Shown: in pieces, positions 61,924-64,000 of the stretch | Layout of the letters: each line of letters opens with the position of its first letter | How positions within the stretch are numbered: the first letter of the stretch is position 1 | NCBI GenBank assembly: GCA_963664715.2 | Contig: CAXXUY010000012.1 | Span: forward strand, 124,001 to 188,000 | DNA length: 64,000 bases | Source of the DNA: JAPOXR01 sp963664715 | GTDB lineage: Bacteria > Pseudomonadota > Alphaproteobacteria > Rhodobacterales > Rhodobacteraceae | Direction: 5' to 3' | Notes under the pieces: generated by a model | What the model was told of the DNA's origin: nothing | What the model saw: only the letters and a program-made list of their open reading frames with translations | Databases searched by the model: none | Program-made: the position numbers and the translations under genes

Positions 61924-63012
61924 TCAGGTGATCTCTGCCCGGATCCGTTCGTAGAGCGCTTCCCGGAGATCCTCTTCCTTGCCCTCCTCCCAGGGGATGC
62001 AGGCGTACTGGCGAACGTCGAAATGAATTCGATTGTGGTCGAGGAAATCCTTGCGGCAGGTCCAGATGACTGGCTTGCCGAGGCCCTGGGCGAATCCCGC
62101 CTCGTAATAGACGCTTCCGCGGGCAACCTCGGTTTTGCCGGTAACTGCATCCCGGTCGTCTACCAGTCCGCTGGTGAGGTCGCAGACCATGAAGCGGGCC
62201 CTGCGGATCTCGGCGATGATCCTGTCGTCGATCTTGCCCGAATGCGGTATCCGGTCGATGCGCATCGGTTCATAACCGGCTTCCCTGATTGCCGGTTCAA
62301 TGCCCTTGTTATAGGCATCGCTGACCTTGTCGTGGAACCACATGGCAACGAAAGCGGTATTCGATACCAAGGCCATGCCTCCTGTTTCAAGCCGATTGAG
62401 GCCCTTCAGAGTCAGGCTGTACGCAGGAATGGTTGACGGGTCCGTTTGCCGGACGTTGGTAGCAAGTCCGGTCGACTCAAGCTCCTTCAGCAGCCAGTTC
62501 ATTTCTTTCCCTCCCCATTCACACTCAGAGGCAGCCAGGAAAAGCAATTGCGATTCGTTATACTGGCGTTCCCCTGAATCAGGTGGTGGTGAGGCCAGAA
62601 GTCGACGAGGTGGACGACCTATGGCTCGTAACGCCCGGTCAATCCTTTGCTCAATACTTAGTTGTGGCCGCCCGGCAAGTTCCCGGATAGCGGTTGATGT
62701 GAGTTCCGGAGGTTCCGCATCTTCACCTTCACCCAGTGCATCGAAGGCGATGTTTCGCTCCCATATCCAGGAGGAGACACGTTTCCGGGTTTCGTGGTCT
62801 GGCAGTTGGATGCGTCCTACCGGAATGGAGGCGGGAATAGTGAATAGTCCACCAGCGCGAGGAGACCAGTATCTTCTCGGCGCTGTCAGATTAGTGGTCT
62901 GGATGCACTTGGCCGGGAAGTTCTCCAACCAGATCGGGCAATCGACCTCCTTGCCATGTTCACGGACGATGCGCTCGTCGTTATGGAACCGTTCCCTGTT
63001 AATCTTCTGCAT
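61924..63012 (-). CDS. Protein with C-terminal TIR/nucleoside-deoxyribosyltransferase-like domain
   Basis: 362 residues from ATG 63012 (GTG 63027 possible). Residues about 220-345 form a Rossmann-like domain: AFVAMWFHDKVSDAYNKGIE, DRIIAEIRRARFMVCDLTS and SVYYEAGFAQGLGKPVIWTC, the pattern of nucleoside deoxyribosyltransferase-like and TIR-like NAD/nucleotide-cleaving effectors, with the Glu in YYEAGFA as the probable catalytic residue. The N-terminal 215 residues are unrecognised and probably sense or bind a partner. It follows the next gene by about 50 bp on the same strand, suggesting a two-gene unit. Confidence 0.7.
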   Translation of the reverse strand: MQKINRERFHNDERIVREHGKEVDCPIWLENFPAKCIQTTNLTAPRRYWSPRAGGLFTIPASIPVGRIQLPDHETRKRVSSWIWERNIAFDALGEGEDAEPPELTSTAIRELAGRPQLSIEQRIDRALRAIGRPPRRLLASPPPDSGERQYNESQLLFLAASECEWGGKEMNWLLKELESTGLATNVRQTDPSTIPAYSLTLKGLNRLETGGMALVSNTAFVAMWFHDKVSDAYNKGIEPAIREAGYEPMRIDRIPHSGKIDDRIIAEIRRARFMVCDLTSGLVDDRDAVTGKTEVARGSVYYEAGFAQGLGKPVIWTCRKDFLDHNRIHFDVRQYACIPWEEGKEEDLREALYERIRAEIT

Positions 63013-63060
63013 CAACCGTCCCCACACTTCCGGAAATCCTGGCTGTCCTGCTGCACACTC

Positions 63061-64000
63061 TCAAGGCCGCTCAAGATCCACCTCATCGTAGATCCGTTCG
63101 AAGAACGGCTTCAGGACTTCCGCCGGGTCCACGCCGTAGTGGTCGATCTGGAAGCGGTCCTCGATCCTGTTAACAAGCAACGGCCCCTGTAGACCGTTGA
63201 AATACCCGTCTCGGTCGACCGCCAGATAGTGGTTCTCCACACCATCCAGCGCGACCCCGACGTCAAGCGGGAGTGCTAAGTCCAGTTGTTGCGTGGCCAC
63301 TTCAAGGAAGTTGTGCAACCCGTCCCTCAAGATTGTCTCGACCATTTGGGCAGGTACATATGGATCAGGGAAATGCGCCCGTTTGTGCGGGCCAACGTGT
63401 TGACAGTCAATTCCATACAGGTTGCCATTCAGCAGGAGAATACTGGCATTTTGAACTGCCTTATTATCTGATCCTGGATGTTCTACTTTGGCTGCACCGT
63501 TTTGAACCCGTGCAAAGCTGGTTCCGCGCAGGTACCTCCAAGCCAAGGGAAATAGCGATCGGAGTGCGGTATCCCTGACCTCTTTGTTGGTCAGCTGCAG
63601 GTCACCGTGACGGGAGCGCAAACTGAGCAGAATCTTCGATCCCCTCGGAAAGGGATGCCGCTTGCCCGGATCTCCCAGAAACACTCCCTTGGCCAGCGGA
63701 AATTCTTCTACGAGTGGCCTGATCTCGACAGCGCTGGATTCTCCCGGTTTTGGTCCGGCATTCTGCGCGACATCCCGGATTTTCCACGCCAGCTCCTTGG
63801 CGAGCTTCTTTCGTTCGTCGCGGCGCACTGCCTGCGCCTGTTGATCTGATCCGGCCCCGGTAGTCCGGTAACGTATCGGCCAGCTCCTGTGCCGAAGATC
63901 AAAGGGCAGGTAATCGCATTTCCCGAACTCCTCGTTGAAGACCGCTATAACCCGTTCTTCGCCCAATGCGCGTAGCGCATATCCATACTCGATCAGCACG
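63061..64000 (-). CDS. TIR-like domain protein, N-terminus beyond window
   Basis: About 313 residues visible; the frame is open at the window edge, so the start is missing. The visible beginning (LIEYGYALRALGEERVIAVF, then FGKCDYLPFDLRHRSWPIRY) matches the end of a predicted TIR-like nucleotide-binding domain in which NxxxELGYA carries the catalytic Glu. The following approx. 250 residues, including LPLDVGVALDGVENHYLAV, are not recognised. Co-directional with and upstream of the deoxyribosyltransferase-like gene. Confidence 0.6.
   Translation of the reverse strand, partial: VLIEYGYALRALGEERVIAVFNEEFGKCDYLPFDLRHRSWPIRYRTTGAGSDQQAQAVRRDERKKLAKELAWKIRDVAQNAGPKPGESSAVEIRPLVEEFPLAKGVFLGDPGKRHPFPRGSKILLSLRSRHGDLQLTNKEVRDTALRSLFPLAWRYLRGTSFARVQNGAAKVEHPGSDNKAVQNASILLLNGNLYGIDCQHVGPHKRAHFPDPYVPAQMVETILRDGLHNFLEVATQQLDLALPLDVGVALDGVENHYLAVDRDGYFNGLQGPLLVNRIEDRFQIDHYGVDPAEVLKPFFERIYDEVDLERP

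Noticed and set aside
43686..64000. Second attachment site repeating the tRNA-Ser 3' end
   Set aside because: No second copy of the tRNA 3' end was found inside the window; it may lie beyond 64000 or be absent.

Overview
The window reads as a chromosomal segment of an alphaproteobacterium. The clearest marker is a circularly permuted two-piece tmRNA gene (about 1985-2290). Other markers are the alphaproteobacterial form of SspB, a lipoyl-domain-bearing PdhB, a single-chain indolepyruvate ferredoxin oxidoreductase and ThyX in place of ThyA. The order or genus cannot be resolved by eye.

Backbone, 1-43.8 kb. In order: a DoxX remnant, thyX, gloA, ssrA, sspB, fumC; two tandem FAD/GcvT-type dimethylglycine/sarcosine dehydrogenase-like enzymes with a ribbon-helix-helix protein; ccdA divergent from a TusA-like gene; the large indolepyruvate oxidoreductase divergent from a LysR regulator; bolA-grxD; zapA with a coiled-coil partner; tkt-gap-pgk-ftsB-like-pdhABC (central carbon); mltG-fabF-[HisA-like]-acpP-fabG-fabD on the minus strand; rpsF-rpsR-rplI; the 5-oxoprolinase set pxpB-pxpC-pxpA; acs-rpe; a thioredoxin-fold protein; a MetE-like methyltransferase; pobA; a 3-hydroxyisobutyrate dehydrogenase-family gene; and tRNA-Ser(UGA).

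Accessory region, 43.8-64 kb. It begins directly after tRNA-Ser. The first part (43.8-51.4 kb) is visibly more GC-rich than the backbone. It carries an HTH gene that runs antisense through the tRNA, a 15-bp tandem repeat, a translationally coupled run of three large PilV-like minor-pilin genes each ending in a CxxC motif, a secreted partner, and a divergent periplasmic CxxC thioredoxin (DsbC-like) followed by another secreted protein. No pilus motor or recombinase is present.

The second part (51.5-64 kb) looks like a defence-type island with much decay. It contains an ImmA/IrrE-like protein with a damaged HExxH, a MntA-type nucleotidyltransferase with a truncated HEPN partner, a gene with HEPN RNase motif broken by an in-frame stop and an IS1182-family insertion, and a tight gene string (membrane pentapeptide protein frameshifted at a C6 tract, 55-aa protein, DUF4238 protein, PD-(D/E)xK-like protein). 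It also has an intact pentapeptide/membrane protein whose last 64 codons recur as a dead copy 8 kb away, a cold-shock protein, and a two-gene set with TIR/deoxyribosyltransferase-like domains running off the right edge. The PilV-like/DsbC cluster and the 54.5-59.4 kb gene string are the best candidates for undescribed systems.
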